From contig CABYHU010000007.1 in assembly GCA_902518715.1 (NCBI GenBank), positions 1 through 57,188 of the forward strand: a DNA stretch of 57,188 bases. The letters run 5' to 3'. A program made the position numbers and the translations under genes. Positions within the stretch are counted from its first letter, which is position 1, and each line of letters starts with the position of its first letter. Source of the DNA: an uncultured SAR86 cluster bacterium. Lineage in GTDB: Bacteria > Pseudomonadota > Gammaproteobacteria > Magnimaribacterales > D2472. The notes under the pieces were generated by a model. It saw only the letters and a list, made by a program, of their open reading frames with translations, was not told the DNA's origin and did not search any database. This document shows, one piece after another, positions 28,141 to 37,488 of the stretch.

Positions 28141-29451
28141 ATGAAAATTCATATCCTAGGAATCTGCGGAACATTTATGGGAGGATTGGCTCGAATTTTA
28201 ATTGAGTCTGGTCATAAGGTTACTGGATCAGATAACAATTTTTATCCTCCAATGTCAGATCAACTAAGAGAATTAGATGTTGAATTAACAAAAGGATTTG
28301 AGCCGTCCTCAATGCCTGAAGCTGATCTATACGTAATTGGGAATGCACTTTCTAGGGGAAATAAGTGCGTGGAAGAAATTTTAAACAAAAACCTCCCTTA
28401 TAAATCTGGACCCGAAATGCTTGGCGACATTATCAAAGATAGATTTGTGATAGCTGTCTCTGGGACTCACGGAAAAACGACAACATCCTTCATGATTGCA
28501 AAGATATTTCAGTCTTTGGGTAAAGATATAGGTTATCTCATAGGAGGTATATCACCTGATTTCTCATTCTCTGCAAAAATAGGTAGTGATGAAATCTTCA
28601 TAATTGAGGCAGATGAATATGATTCTGCATTTTTTGACAAGAGATCAAAATTTATACATTACTCTCCAAATATTCTTTTGATAAATAATATTGAGTTTGA
28701 TCACGCAGATATATTTAACAATTTAGATGAGATAAAAAAACAATTCCATCACTTATTAAAAATTATACCGAGCAGCGGAAAAATAATTCTATTTAACCAT
28801 GATAAAAATGCATTAGACGTTATAAATGAGGGATGCTGGGCAGATATTATTGAAATTAATGGAAATGCCAGCAGGGCAAGCTTTGCTTCATCTTCTTCAA
28901 TGATTAAATTTGATGGAAAGTCAGTCTGTATAAACGATTTACCTTTTTATGGTTCTCATAACAATCTGAATGCAGCTGCAGCAATAATTTCTTCTGCATC
29001 TTATGGAATAGATCTTAATGATGCTTATGACGGGCTAAAAGATTTTAGTGGCGTACTTCGCAGACTCGAAGAGAAGGGGACTTTTAATGGAATAACAATA
29101 CTAGACGACTTTGCGCATCATCCAACAGCAATAAAATCTACTATTCAAGCAGTTCAAGAAAAATATAACGGAAAAAATATACTAAATATTATAGAGCTTG
29201 GGTCTAACACAATGTCGGGAGGTTTTCATGGAGAAGAACTGTTTTCTATTGATAGTTTAGATAGTGATATCCTATGGCTGGATCATAAATCAATTCTTAA
29301 AAATAATAAGGGGAATATTTATAACTCCCATGATGATTTGATTGAATCGGTCTCAAAAAATTGTTCACATTTTGATATCATTTTAATAATGACCAATAAA
29401 AATAGTAGAAATATCTATGAACCTTTAAGAGACATCATTGAAGCCAATTAA
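28141..29451 (+). CDS. mpl: UDP-N-acetylmuramate:L-alanyl-gamma-D-glutamyl-meso-DAP ligase (murein peptide recycling)
   Basis: It reattaches recycled murein tripeptide to UDP-MurNAc. It is a Mur ligase of 436 residues (E. coli 457). It opens with the Mpl-type KIHILGICGTFMGGLA (MurC has a different glycine loop), then the ATP loop GTHGKTTTS (about 108-116), the EADEYDSAFFDKRSKF segment typical of Mpl, and the C-terminal DDFAHHPTAIKSTI. It overlaps the following LON-domain gene by 14 bases. Confidence 0.93.
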   Translation: MKIHILGICGTFMGGLARILIESGHKVTGSDNNFYPPMSDQLRELDVELTKGFEPSSMPEADLYVIGNALSRGNKCVEEILNKNLPYKSGPEMLGDIIKDRFVIAVSGTHGKTTTSFMIAKIFQSLGKDIGYLIGGISPDFSFSAKIGSDEIFIIEADEYDSAFFDKRSKFIHYSPNILLINNIEFDHADIFNNLDEIKKQFHHLLKIIPSSGKIILFNHDKNALDVINEGCWADIIEINGNASRASFASSSSMIKFDGKSVCINDLPFYGSHNNLNAAAAIISSASYGIDLNDAYDGLKDFSGVLRRLEEKGTFNGITILDDFAHHPTAIKSTIQAVQEKYNGKNILNIIELGSNTMSGGFHGEELFSIDSLDSDILWLDHKSILKNNKGNIYNSHDDLIESVSKNCSHFDIILIMTNKNSRNIYEPLRDIIEAN

Positions 29452-30028
29452 CTTACCAATCTTTCCTTTAAAATTAGTTGTTCTCCCAGGAACAATCCAG
29501 GGTTTGCAAATCTTTGAACCTCGCTATCTAAATATGGTCAAGCAGTGCATGTCTAGTGCTTCAAATTTTGTTATTTCCTACAAATCAGACAGATTTGATG
29601 ATTTTGATTTTGGTATTGAGAAAGTCGGAACATCGGTACAGATCGTAGACTTTAATAATTTACCAAATGGATTATTAGGAATAACAGTTAAGGCTGAATC
29701 AAAAGTTTCTTTAAATAATATAATACAGCTCGAAGATAAGTCCTATTTAGGTGAGGTTCTTCCATTGACTGAGCCTGAAGTTGACGACCAATCTCTCTTA
29801 GCAAAGTATCCAGATCTTATTGAAGTTTTAGTTAAGCTTAAAGAGCATCCAGAAATTAAAACACTGCAACTTGACATTGATTTAGACTCTGCCGACTCTG
29901 TCTCATATCACCTAGGGAATTTAATTCCGTTAACAGCGGATGAAAAGCAAACGCTTCTAACAGCATTTGATGCTGATCAAAGATTTAAAATATTATCAAA
30001 GATTCTTGAATCAATAAGAAAGACCTAA
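29438..30028 (+). CDS. LON substrate-binding-domain protein (no protease domain)
   Basis: A 196-residue protein equal to the Lon N-terminal domain alone. It begins with NLPIFPLKLVVLPGTIQGLQIFEPRYL, the family signature, and has the two-lobed beta then alpha layout. It lacks the AAA+ and Ser-Lys protease modules, so it is not a peptidase. The role is unknown; it may bind unfolded protein. Such stand-alone proteins are common in proteobacteria. It is coupled to mpl by a 14-base overlap and its stop abuts the convergent MDR stop. Confidence 0.85.
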   Translation: MKPINLPIFPLKLVVLPGTIQGLQIFEPRYLNMVKQCMSSASNFVISYKSDRFDDFDFGIEKVGTSVQIVDFNNLPNGLLGITVKAESKVSLNNIIQLEDKSYLGEVLPLTEPEVDDQSLLAKYPDLIEVLVKLKEHPEIKTLQLDIDLDSADSVSYHLGNLIPLTADEKQTLLTAFDADQRFKILSKILESIRKT

Positions 30029-30038
30029 TTAGATCTTT
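30019..30038. terminator. Imperfect inverted repeat centred on the LON-domain/MDR junction
   Basis: AAAGA and TCTTT arms, with an inner CT/AG and one C-A mismatch, are centred exactly between the two abutting stop codons (30028/30029). Abutting TAA/TTA codons are intrinsically palindromic, so part of the symmetry is automatic. A weak terminator candidate. Confidence 0.22.
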
Positions 30039-31033
30039 AGCATTTGTTTTCCTTGATTTTGTCCTGTAAATAATCTATTCAATGTTTCTGGACAGTTCTC
30101 AATTCCTTCCTGGATATCCTCTCGATGTTTGATTTTTCCTTCCATTGCCCATTTAGAAATATCATCAATTGCTTCACCAGCTCGGCCATAGTAATCCAGA
30201 ACCAAAAATCCCTGCATTTTAGCTCTTCTTACAATAAGCATAGTAAGATTTCTTGGCCCTACAGGCATTTGCTCTCCTGTGTAATTTGAGATACTTCCAC
30301 AACAAATAATTCTTGCATTTATATTAATTAAAAAAAGCACTGTCTCCAAAATAGGTCCGCCTACATTATCAAAATAAATATCTATTCCATCTTTAGCTAG
30401 CTTAGTTAACTCTTCTGCAACATTGGAATTCTTATAATCAATTACATCATCTACTCCGCACTCTTTTAACCATGAACATTTTTCATCTCCACCAGCTATT
30501 CCAATTACATGACACCCTTTAATTTTTGCAATCTGACAAACCATTGCTCCTGTGGCTCCAGCTGCTCCAGAGACAACAACAGTCTCACCGGGTTGAGGAT
30601 TGCCAACATCCAGCAGGCCAAAGTAGGCAGTAATTCCTGTTGATCCAAAGATATTTAACATAGTAGGTATGGGCAGAACGTCGGGCACTTTGCGCATTGT
30701 CTTTAAGTCATTTTCTGAGGGAATATGATGAGTCTGCCATCCAATCATGCCACTTACTAAGTCGCCTTCAGAAAAATTCCCATTTTTTGATTCAATAATT
30801 TTTCCTATCCCACCTGATCTAACAACTTCATCAATTTGAACCGGAGGCAGATATCCAGGCAAATCCGTTAACCACATTCTCTGAGTTGGATCAAAAGATA
30901 AGTATTGATTTTCTATAAGAACTTCTCCATCTTGAATATCCCTTACTTCTTCTTTTATAAGCTCAAAATTTTCATTTTTAACAAGACCTTCAGGTCTCTC
31001 TTTTAAAACCCATTTTGTATTTGTCACTGACAT
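30029..31033 (-). CDS. NADP-dependent MDR oxidoreductase (prostaglandin reductase/CurA-like)
   Basis: A 334-residue zinc-free medium-chain dehydrogenase/reductase. The N-terminal segment with LSFDPTQRMWL and the Rossmann loop VVSGAAGATGAMVCQIAK (about 150) place it with leukotriene B4 12-hydroxydehydrogenase/curcumin-reductase proteins that reduce alpha,beta-unsaturated ketones with NADPH. No zinc-ligand cysteine pattern is seen. The physiological substrate is unknown. It lies downstream of the small membrane-protein gene on the same strand with a 76-base gap. Confidence 0.88.
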   Translation of the reverse strand: MSVTNTKWVLKERPEGLVKNENFELIKEEVRDIQDGEVLIENQYLSFDPTQRMWLTDLPGYLPPVQIDEVVRSGGIGKIIESKNGNFSEGDLVSGMIGWQTHHIPSENDLKTMRKVPDVLPIPTMLNIFGSTGITAYFGLLDVGNPQPGETVVVSGAAGATGAMVCQIAKIKGCHVIGIAGGDEKCSWLKECGVDDVIDYKNSNVAEELTKLAKDGIDIYFDNVGGPILETVLFLININARIICCGSISNYTGEQMPVGPRNLTMLIVRRAKMQGFLVLDYYGRAGEAIDDISKWAMEGKIKHREDIQEGIENCPETLNRLFTGQNQGKQMLKI

Positions 31034-31109
31034 CTTTGCTCCTCCACAAATAAAGCTTTATAAATTAATAAATCGAATAATACACCTTGAGGTAGCTCTA
31101 ACAAAAGAA

Positions 31110-31523
31110 TTATTTAAAGATTATTGGCGGTATATTTGATTTGTTTCTATACCAATTTATAGTTTTCAGGATTAGGTTTGTTTTAATAATTCTTTTTTCT
31201 AGCTTAAATTTTCCTGGATAGTCACTTAACATAAGTCCAACCAAAATCGTCAGTAACCCCTGACCAGGAAGAACAAGCATCAAAATCCCACCCATAATCA
31301 AGCAATAACCAATGATATTCTTTAATGCTAAGGTAATTATCCAAAAAATAGGATTCTTATCCTTGTACTCAGATATTCCTCTTTTATCATTTAAAAAATA
31401 GTCATATGGTATTTTTTTTATAAAGTAGCCGATTGAAAGAGCGCTTATTACTAAAATAGCAATTGAGCTGATTCCAAGAATGAAGAATATATCAACAATA
31501 TTTTCTGACAAATATTTTTGCAT
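31110..31523 (-). CDS. Small PGPGW-type integral membrane protein
   Basis: A 137-residue membrane protein with a first hydrophobic helix at about 9-35 and two more in 63-95, including a LPGQGLLTILVGLMLSDYPGK stretch that resembles the glycine/proline PGPGW family, followed by a basic C-terminal tail. No enzymatic motif is visible and the function is unknown. It is divergent from rsfS, with a 60-base AT-rich gap. Confidence 0.62.
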   Translation of the reverse strand: MQKYLSENIVDIFFILGISSIAILVISALSIGYFIKKIPYDYFLNDKRGISEYKDKNPIFWIITLALKNIIGYCLIMGGILMLVLPGQGLLTILVGLMLSDYPGKFKLEKRIIKTNLILKTINWYRNKSNIPPIIFK

Positions 31524-31583
31524 AATTAATTAATAATAATATCTTTTTTTATCATATACTTAATGAATTAAAACAAAAACAAC

Positions 31584-31931
31584 TTGGCAAAGACTTCATT
31601 AAAAAAACTCTGCATAAACTCCCTTGAGGAATTAAAAGCTAAAGACATTGTATGCATCGATTTAAAGAAGATTTCTTCCTTTGCAGATGAAATGATTATT
31701 GCATCAGCCACTTCATCAAGGCATGCAAAAGCACTATCAGATAGAGTTGTTGAAGACCTTAAAAGTAATAATATTTTAGTTTTAGGAGTTGAGGGACAGG
31801 ATACCTCAGATTGGATTTTAATTGATTGTGAAGACCTAGTAATAAATATAATGAATAATGAAACACGCGTTTACTATGATTTAGAAACACTATGGGGGTA
31901 TGAGGACGCCACTTCAAATTCTAATTTATGA
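31584..31931 (+). CDS. rsfS: Ribosomal silencing factor RsfS
   Basis: It binds ribosomal protein L14 and keeps subunits apart in starvation. At 115 residues it is of normal length (E. coli RsfS 105), with the family blocks DIVCIDLKKISSFADEMIIA, GVEGQDTSDWILIDCEDLVI and the YYDLETLW tail. The start is TTG at 31584; no ATG fits the conserved N-terminus. nadD, the usual upstream neighbour, is not here. It overlaps rlmH by 4 bases (ATGA). Confidence 0.93.
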   Translation: MAKTSLKKLCINSLEELKAKDIVCIDLKKISSFADEMIIASATSSRHAKALSDRVVEDLKSNNILVLGVEGQDTSDWILIDCEDLVINIMNNETRVYYDLETLWGYEDATSNSNL

Positions 31932-32392
31932 GATTAGAAGTTATATCAATATCTAATAAGCTAACCAAATGGGAGGACGAGACTTTAAGATTTTATTTAA
32001 AACAGATTTCGTCATTTGCCAACATATCTATACAAAATATCAAGCCTGCTCAAGGAAGAAACTTAAGCATAAGAGAAGTTCAAACTAATGAAGAGAAAAA
32101 TATCTCAAAAAGAATTAAGACCGATTCATTAATAATTTCCTTTGATAGAAAAGGTAAACAGCTTGATAGCTTGCAATTCGCAGATCTTACTCAAAAATTC
32201 TTAAGTTCAGGAAGGAGCTGCAGTCTTATCATTGGAGGATCTTATGGGTTGAGTGAGTCATTTCTTGCAAAATCAGATCATGTAATTTCATTTTCTGCAT
32301 TAACTTTTCCCCATAAATTATTTAAGATTTTACTTATTGAGCAGCTTTATAGGTCTATAACAATTATACAAAATAAGTCTTACCACAAATGA
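31928..32392 (+). CDS. rlmH: 23S rRNA (pseudouridine-1915-N3)-methyltransferase
   Basis: It methylates pseudouridine 1915 of the 70S ribosome. The 154-residue SPOUT protein has the AdoMet knot IIGGSYGLSESFLAKSD and ends ITFPHKLFKILLIEQLYRSITIIQN-like (family LPHQ-R-ILLEQLYRA) with the C-terminal SYHK (family YHR/K). It is coupled by 4-base overlaps to rsfS and mrdA, the conserved gammaproteobacterial order. Confidence 0.95.
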   Translation: MRLEVISISNKLTKWEDETLRFYLKQISSFANISIQNIKPAQGRNLSIREVQTNEEKNISKRIKTDSLIISFDRKGKQLDSLQFADLTQKFLSSGRSCSLIIGGSYGLSESFLAKSDHVISFSALTFPHKLFKILLIEQLYRSITIIQNKSYHK

Positions 32393-34221
32393 CAGAAATA
32401 AATGAAACATACAAGGAAAAAATAAGCTTTAATAAAAGACTTATTTTTCTCTATGTTACTTTTGGCATTCTTGGAGTAGTTTTTTACTACCAAATATTTA
32501 ATTTACAAATCTCAAATTATTCGGAATACGAAATTGCAGCTATAAACAATAAAAATGAGGAAATATCAGTTCAGCCCTTAAGAGGAATTATTTTTGATAG
32601 AAATGGGGAAATATTAGTAAATAACGTACCAACTTTTGATTTGATTACTAAACCTTTTTTTATTGATGATCCAGATGATTTTCTCTTGAAACTCTCTTCT
32701 TTTTTAGAAATTAATGAAGAGGATAAGAAAGCATTTTTATTACAATTTGAAAAAGCAAAGACATTAAATAAAGAATTAACCTTGAAGCAATCCATTTCAG
32801 ATGAAGACAAGGCAAAATTTTTAGTCAGGAGTCATATGTTTGAAAATGCCTATGTTGGAAAAAGGTATTTACGTAATTATTTATATCCTGAGATCTTCTC
32901 GCACTCAATTGGTTATGTTGGTAAACCTAATGAAGATGAGCTAGATGAAATTTATGAGTTAAAAAGTCTAAATACGAAGATTAACTTTACTTATACAAAT
33001 CAATTAATTGTTGGTAAAACAGGCTTGGAATTTGTTTATGAGGATATTTTAAGCGGAGAATTTGGTAATAACCTCAGAGAGGTCGATGCCAGAGGAAAAA
33101 CATTGGATGAGAAGATTTCTTCTGAGTCAAAAGTAGGCAATAATTTATATACTAGCCTTGATTTAAAGTCTCACCAGGCAGCTCATAAATCTTTAAATAA
33201 CAGAAAAGGAGCAGTTGTAGCAATAGATATAAATGATGGTTCGATAGTTACACTCTTTAGTTCACCAACCTTTTCAACAAATCAATTAGCAAATGGCATC
33301 TTACAAAAAGATTTTGATGAGCTCTTGTTAAGTGAGGAAAAACCATTTTTTAACAGAGCATTAAGAGGTAGATATCCACCTGCCTCATCAATAAAACCGG
33401 CTATTGCAATGTATGGAATCGAAGAGGGATTGATTGATTGGAATTTCTCAATTTTTGATGAGGGATTTTTTACATTACCAGAGGATGGAAGGATTTATAG
33501 AGATTGGAAAGAAGGAGGGCATGGCGACACAAATTTATTCAAAGCCATAACCCAAAGCTCAAATACCTATTTTTTTGATTTGGCATATAGATCTGATATC
33601 AATCAACTCAATAAACATCTATCGTCTTTGGGTTTTGGTAACAAAGCATGCATTGATTGTTTTGAAGAAGATCAAGTTTTTGTTCCAGAACCGTCATGGA
33701 AATTAAATAAACACAACTTTGGTTGGTTTAAAGGTGACACTGTAAATATGGGAGTTGGGCAAGGTTATTTAGTTTCAACCCCAATTCAATTAGCCAAATA
33801 TGCATACATAATGGCTAACAAAGGAAAATTTTCTGATTTGTCTCTTAAAAAAGACTTAGTTAAAAGTGAAAAAAGCATTGAATTCAATAAATTCTCAAAT
33901 GATGACTGGTTTAAACTTCATGAGTCTATGGTTAATGTAATAGAGGGAAACACTGGAACAGCACGAAGATTGAGAGAAAAAAAGAACTATATTGTCGCAG
34001 CCAAAACAGGGACTGCTGAATTAGTATCTGGAGATAACAGAGAACAATACTCTGAAACAAGACTTGATGATAGTCTAAGAGATCATGCACTTATTATTGC
34101 TTTTGGACCAATGCCAAATCCCAGATATGCTGTTAGTGTCGTCGTTGAAAATGGAGAAAGTGGTGGATCTGTTGCTGGACCAGTTGCAATTTCAGTATTA
34201 AATTCTTTGATTCAAGAATGA
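32389..34221 (+). CDS. mrdA: Penicillin-binding protein 2 (elongation transpeptidase)
   Basis: The class B transpeptidase of the rod complex, partner of RodA. The 610-residue protein has an N-terminal cytoplasmic stretch, one membrane helix at about 18-36, a PBP dimerisation domain and a transpeptidase domain. Active Ser333 with Lys336 (SSIK in YPPASSIKP, where GSTVK is usual), the SSN triad at 390-392 and the KTG triad near 540 (AKTGTAE) are all present. It overlaps rlmH and mrdB by 4 bases each. Confidence 0.95.
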   Translation: MTEINETYKEKISFNKRLIFLYVTFGILGVVFYYQIFNLQISNYSEYEIAAINNKNEEISVQPLRGIIFDRNGEILVNNVPTFDLITKPFFIDDPDDFLLKLSSFLEINEEDKKAFLLQFEKAKTLNKELTLKQSISDEDKAKFLVRSHMFENAYVGKRYLRNYLYPEIFSHSIGYVGKPNEDELDEIYELKSLNTKINFTYTNQLIVGKTGLEFVYEDILSGEFGNNLREVDARGKTLDEKISSESKVGNNLYTSLDLKSHQAAHKSLNNRKGAVVAIDINDGSIVTLFSSPTFSTNQLANGILQKDFDELLLSEEKPFFNRALRGRYPPASSIKPAIAMYGIEEGLIDWNFSIFDEGFFTLPEDGRIYRDWKEGGHGDTNLFKAITQSSNTYFFDLAYRSDINQLNKHLSSLGFGNKACIDCFEEDQVFVPEPSWKLNKHNFGWFKGDTVNMGVGQGYLVSTPIQLAKYAYIMANKGKFSDLSLKKDLVKSEKSIEFNKFSNDDWFKLHESMVNVIEGNTGTARRLREKKNYIVAAKTGTAELVSGDNREQYSETRLDDSLRDHALIIAFGPMPNPRYAVSVVVENGESGGSVAGPVAISVLNSLIQE

Positions 34222-35315
34222 GATATTTAGACTTTAAAAAATTTTCTATTTACTATGATCCTTACCTAATAATATCTATTACTCTGCTATCTATACTAGG
34301 ACTTTTCTTTCTATATAGCGCATCAGATGGGAATACCTCTGTTTTAATTAAACAATTAATCTTTGTTTTTTTTGGTTTAATCTTAATGATCATACTTAGC
34401 CAACCTGATCCCCAAATTTATTATTCATATTCCGGATTTTTTCTGCTTTTCAGCATTATCCTAGTATTTGTTGCAATCTTTTTTGGACCGGAGATTAATG
34501 GCGCAAATAGATGGATAAGCTTTGGTTTTATAACACTTCAACCTTCAGAATTATGTAAGATTTTTCTACCAATATTTATTGCATCCTATCTTTATGGAGT
34601 TAAGTTACCCATTAACTTGAGCAATACATTTTTAACAATCTTTTTAATTTTAATAGTTTTTCTTATTGTCTCATCCCAGCCCGACTTGGGTACTGCAATC
34701 GTAATACTTCTTTCTGGATTATATGTATTATTTTTAGCAGGCCTAAGCTGGACATTCATTGGTTCTGCATTTGCTATTTTTGTAATTTCACTTCCGTTTT
34801 TATGGAATAATTTTTTAGAACCTTTCCAAAGACAAAGAATTGCGACATTGTTTAATCCAGATCTTGACCCTTTTGGATCTGCATGGAATATCACACAATC
34901 AAAAATTGCTATTGGATCAGGAGGTATTTTTGGGAAAGGCTTTGGAGAAGGCACTCAATCTCACCTGAATTTTCTTCCTGAAACAGAAACAGATTTTATA
35001 TTTGCAGTTATTGCTGAAGAATTTGGCTTGGTTGGATTAACAATCTTAATAGGTTTATATTTTTTTATTTTTATTAGGTGCTTCTATTTATCAATAAATG
35101 CAAGAGATAGATTCTGCAGACTTGTTATTGGAGGGCTATCTCTAGTTTTTATATCAACACTATTCATTAATATTGGAATGGTTATTGGGCTTTTACCAGT
35201 TGTTGGGATGCCATTGCCACTAATTAGCCAAGGAGGCTCATCTTTAATTTCTTTTTATATAGCATTTGGCATAATAATATCTATGGCATCTCATAAAAAA
35301 TTGGTACCAAGGTGA
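34218..35315 (+). CDS. mrdB: Rod-shape glycosyltransferase RodA (SEDS family)
   Basis: The SEDS peptidoglycan polymerase of the elongasome, acting with PBP2 in the inner membrane. The 365-residue protein has about ten hydrophobic helices. The family signatures are present: NGANRWISFG, LQPSE, SQPDLGTA (with the essential SEDS Asp), the QIARTLFNPDLDP-like loop and the C-terminal GMPLPLISQGGSS. It shares ATGA with mrdA, and GTGA with mltB. Confidence 0.96.
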   Translation: MRYLDFKKFSIYYDPYLIISITLLSILGLFFLYSASDGNTSVLIKQLIFVFFGLILMIILSQPDPQIYYSYSGFFLLFSIILVFVAIFFGPEINGANRWISFGFITLQPSELCKIFLPIFIASYLYGVKLPINLSNTFLTIFLILIVFLIVSSQPDLGTAIVILLSGLYVLFLAGLSWTFIGSAFAIFVISLPFLWNNFLEPFQRQRIATLFNPDLDPFGSAWNITQSKIAIGSGGIFGKGFGEGTQSHLNFLPETETDFIFAVIAEEFGLVGLTILIGLYFFIFIRCFYLSINARDRFCRLVIGGLSLVFISTLFINIGMVIGLLPVVGMPLPLISQGGSSLISFYIAFGIIISMASHKKLVPR

Positions 35316-36340
35316 AAAAACTTTTTTTTGTTACATTATTAATTCAATTTAATTTTATTCAATCTGATTACTCAGTTCATCCAAGAGCAGATTTTGTTGT
35401 TAATGAACTGGTCAACTCTTATGGTTTCGATGAGAAGGAAGTCTTGGAAGTTTTAAAAAATGCTAAAAAGCAGCAAACGATTATTGATAGGATTTCAACT
35501 CCAGCTGAATTTACCATTACATGGGATGCATATAGAAACATATTTATTGAAGAGAAAAGAATAAAAAATGGTAAAAAATTTATTGAGGACAACCTGCCAG
35601 CTCTTAAAAAGGCTGAGAAAGAGTTTGGAGTTCCAAAAGAAATCATCACAGCAATCTTGGGTGTGGAAACAAGATATGGCAATATTCAAGGCAAGGATAG
35701 AGTACTAGACTCTCTCACAACACTAGGTTTTGACTACCCTAGAAGAGCAGAATTCTTTAGGAATGAGCTAATTAAATTTTTCATACTTACTAGAGAAAAT
35801 AATCTTGATATTTACAGTGTGAAAGGATCTTATGCTGGAGCTATGGGGTATGGGCAATTTATTTCATCCTCATACTTGGCATATGCTATTGATTATGACG
35901 GAGATAGTTATGCAGACCTTTTTGGTTCAAAAGAAGATGCTATTGGAAGTATTGCAAATTATTTGAGTATTCATGGATGGAATGCAGAGGCTGACATAGT
36001 TCTAAAAATAGATCATAACAATGTCAGAAAGCCCTATAATCTTGATGGTAAGTTTATTCCAGTAAAACTAGAGCAAGGAGAGGATATTTTCTATGAGATT
36101 CAAAATGGAGATACCTTATCTCAAATAGCTTTAGATAACGATATGAGACTTTCAGAGTTGATGAAATTGAATGACATAAAAGATAAAGATGAACTAATGG
36201 CAGGAAAAAAGATCAAAATTAATAAAAAAAGTAATACATATTTTATCGGTACAGAAAATTTTGTTGCAATTACAAAATATAATTACAGTCACTTTTATGC
36301 AATGGTGGTTTACAATCTAGCAAGGGAGTTAGGATTATGA
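35312..36340 (+). CDS. mltB: Lytic murein transglycosylase B with an inserted LysM domain
   Basis: It cleaves the glycan backbone with 1,6-anhydro formation. The 342-residue protein has a short signal peptide but no clear lipobox, so it is probably soluble periplasmic. The catalytic Glu119 sits in LGVETRYGN, followed by DSLTTLGFDYPRRAEFFRNEL and the GAMGYGQFISSSY block. Odd point: a LysM peptidoglycan-binding module (about 259-304, with YEIQNGDTLSQIA) sits before the last MltB helix (ITKYNYSHFYAMVVYNLARE). The start is GTG overlapping the rodA TGA. Confidence 0.9.
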   Translation: MKKLFFVTLLIQFNFIQSDYSVHPRADFVVNELVNSYGFDEKEVLEVLKNAKKQQTIIDRISTPAEFTITWDAYRNIFIEEKRIKNGKKFIEDNLPALKKAEKEFGVPKEIITAILGVETRYGNIQGKDRVLDSLTTLGFDYPRRAEFFRNELIKFFILTRENNLDIYSVKGSYAGAMGYGQFISSSYLAYAIDYDGDSYADLFGSKEDAIGSIANYLSIHGWNAEADIVLKIDHNNVRKPYNLDGKFIPVKLEQGEDIFYEIQNGDTLSQIALDNDMRLSELMKLNDIKDKDELMAGKKIKINKKSNTYFIGTENFVAITKYNYSHFYAMVVYNLARELGL

Positions 36341-37488
36341 AAAAATTATTGTTCTTATTATTTGGTTTGATTTCTATTGAGTCTTTCGCCCAGTCTTTCA
36401 TTCCAAATACTCCAACTCTTGATCTAAAAAGCTATATTTTAATAGAGCCTAATACGAATACAGTTATCGCGAGCTTTAACGAAGATGCTCCAATCGAGCC
36501 AGCAAGCATGACTAAAGTGATGTCCAGCTATGTCGTAGCTGACCAAATTGCAAATGACTTTTTAAGCTTGGATGATAGTGTGCTCATTAGTGAAAAAGCA
36601 TGGAGAATGGAAGGTTCAAAAATGTTTATTGAGCAGGGTAAAAGAGTAAGTGTTCTTGACCTGCTCAAAGGAATTATAATTCAGTCAGGTAATGATGCCA
36701 CAGTGGCATTAGCTGAATATGTTGGAGGCACTGAGGATGGATTTGTAGATTTGATGAATTCATATGCTGCATCAATGGGTTTATCAAATACTTTATTTCA
36801 AAACTCTACTGGGCTACCGGATGGAAATCATTTTTCTAGTGCTAAGGATTTGGCAATAATGACAAGTTTGTTAATTGATAATTTTCCAGAAACATATAGT
36901 TTATATAAAGAAAAATATTTCACCTTCAACAACATAAGGCAGCCAAATAGAAACCGTCTTCTATGGAAAGACAATTCTTCTGACGGGGTAAAGACAGGGC
37001 ATACAGAATCTGCTGGATATTGCCTAATAAGCTCTGCAAAGAGAAATGACATGAGGCTAATAGCTGTTGTGGCAGGTGCTAAATCTGATAAAGAGCGCTT
37101 TAATGATACTCAAAGATTGCTTGAATATGGGTTTAGATTTTATTCAACCCAAGAAGTAATTAAAAAAGATAATGCTCTCAAAGATGTTGATGTATGGGGT
37201 GGTAAAAAGAATCTGGTTTCGCTGGGTTCTGAAAATAATATTAAGTTAACTCTTCCTAGAACTACTTTTAAAAACATCACAATTAGCTATGACTTTCAGA
37301 ACAATTTAAGAGCTCCAATCAAAGAAGGACAAACTCTTGGGACATTGGTAATTAAAGACGGAGAAAAAACTTTACATACCGAAAATTTGGTTGCTTTAAA
37401 TGACGTTGAAGCAAAAGGATTCTTTGGCAGATTGTGGGCAAGCTTAGTATTGTGGTTTAGAGGTTTATTTGGCCTAGGTGATGCCTAA
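36337..37488 (+). CDS. dacA: D-alanyl-D-alanine carboxypeptidase (PBP5/6-like)
   Basis: It trims the terminal D-Ala from murein pentapeptides. The 383-residue protein has a signal peptide (about 1-19, FAQS). The active site is Ser57 with Lys60 (PASMTK), SGN at 117-119 and KTG at 219-221. A beta-rich C-terminal domain (about 285-365) precedes an amphipathic tail (FFGRLWASLVLWFRGLFGLG) that should anchor it to the membrane surface, as in PBP5. It overlaps mltB by 4 bases; rlpA, often between them, is absent. Confidence 0.95.
   Translation: MKKLLFLLFGLISIESFAQSFIPNTPTLDLKSYILIEPNTNTVIASFNEDAPIEPASMTKVMSSYVVADQIANDFLSLDDSVLISEKAWRMEGSKMFIEQGKRVSVLDLLKGIIIQSGNDATVALAEYVGGTEDGFVDLMNSYAASMGLSNTLFQNSTGLPDGNHFSSAKDLAIMTSLLIDNFPETYSLYKEKYFTFNNIRQPNRNRLLWKDNSSDGVKTGHTESAGYCLISSAKRNDMRLIAVVAGAKSDKERFNDTQRLLEYGFRFYSTQEVIKKDNALKDVDVWGGKKNLVSLGSENNIKLTLPRTTFKNITISYDFQNNLRAPIKEGQTLGTLVIKDGEKTLHTENLVALNDVEAKGFFGRLWASLVLWFRGLFGLGDA

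Noticed and set aside
34592-34954. 120-residue reading frame opposite mrdB
   Set aside because: Antisense to RodA transmembrane segments and without coding signals of its own.
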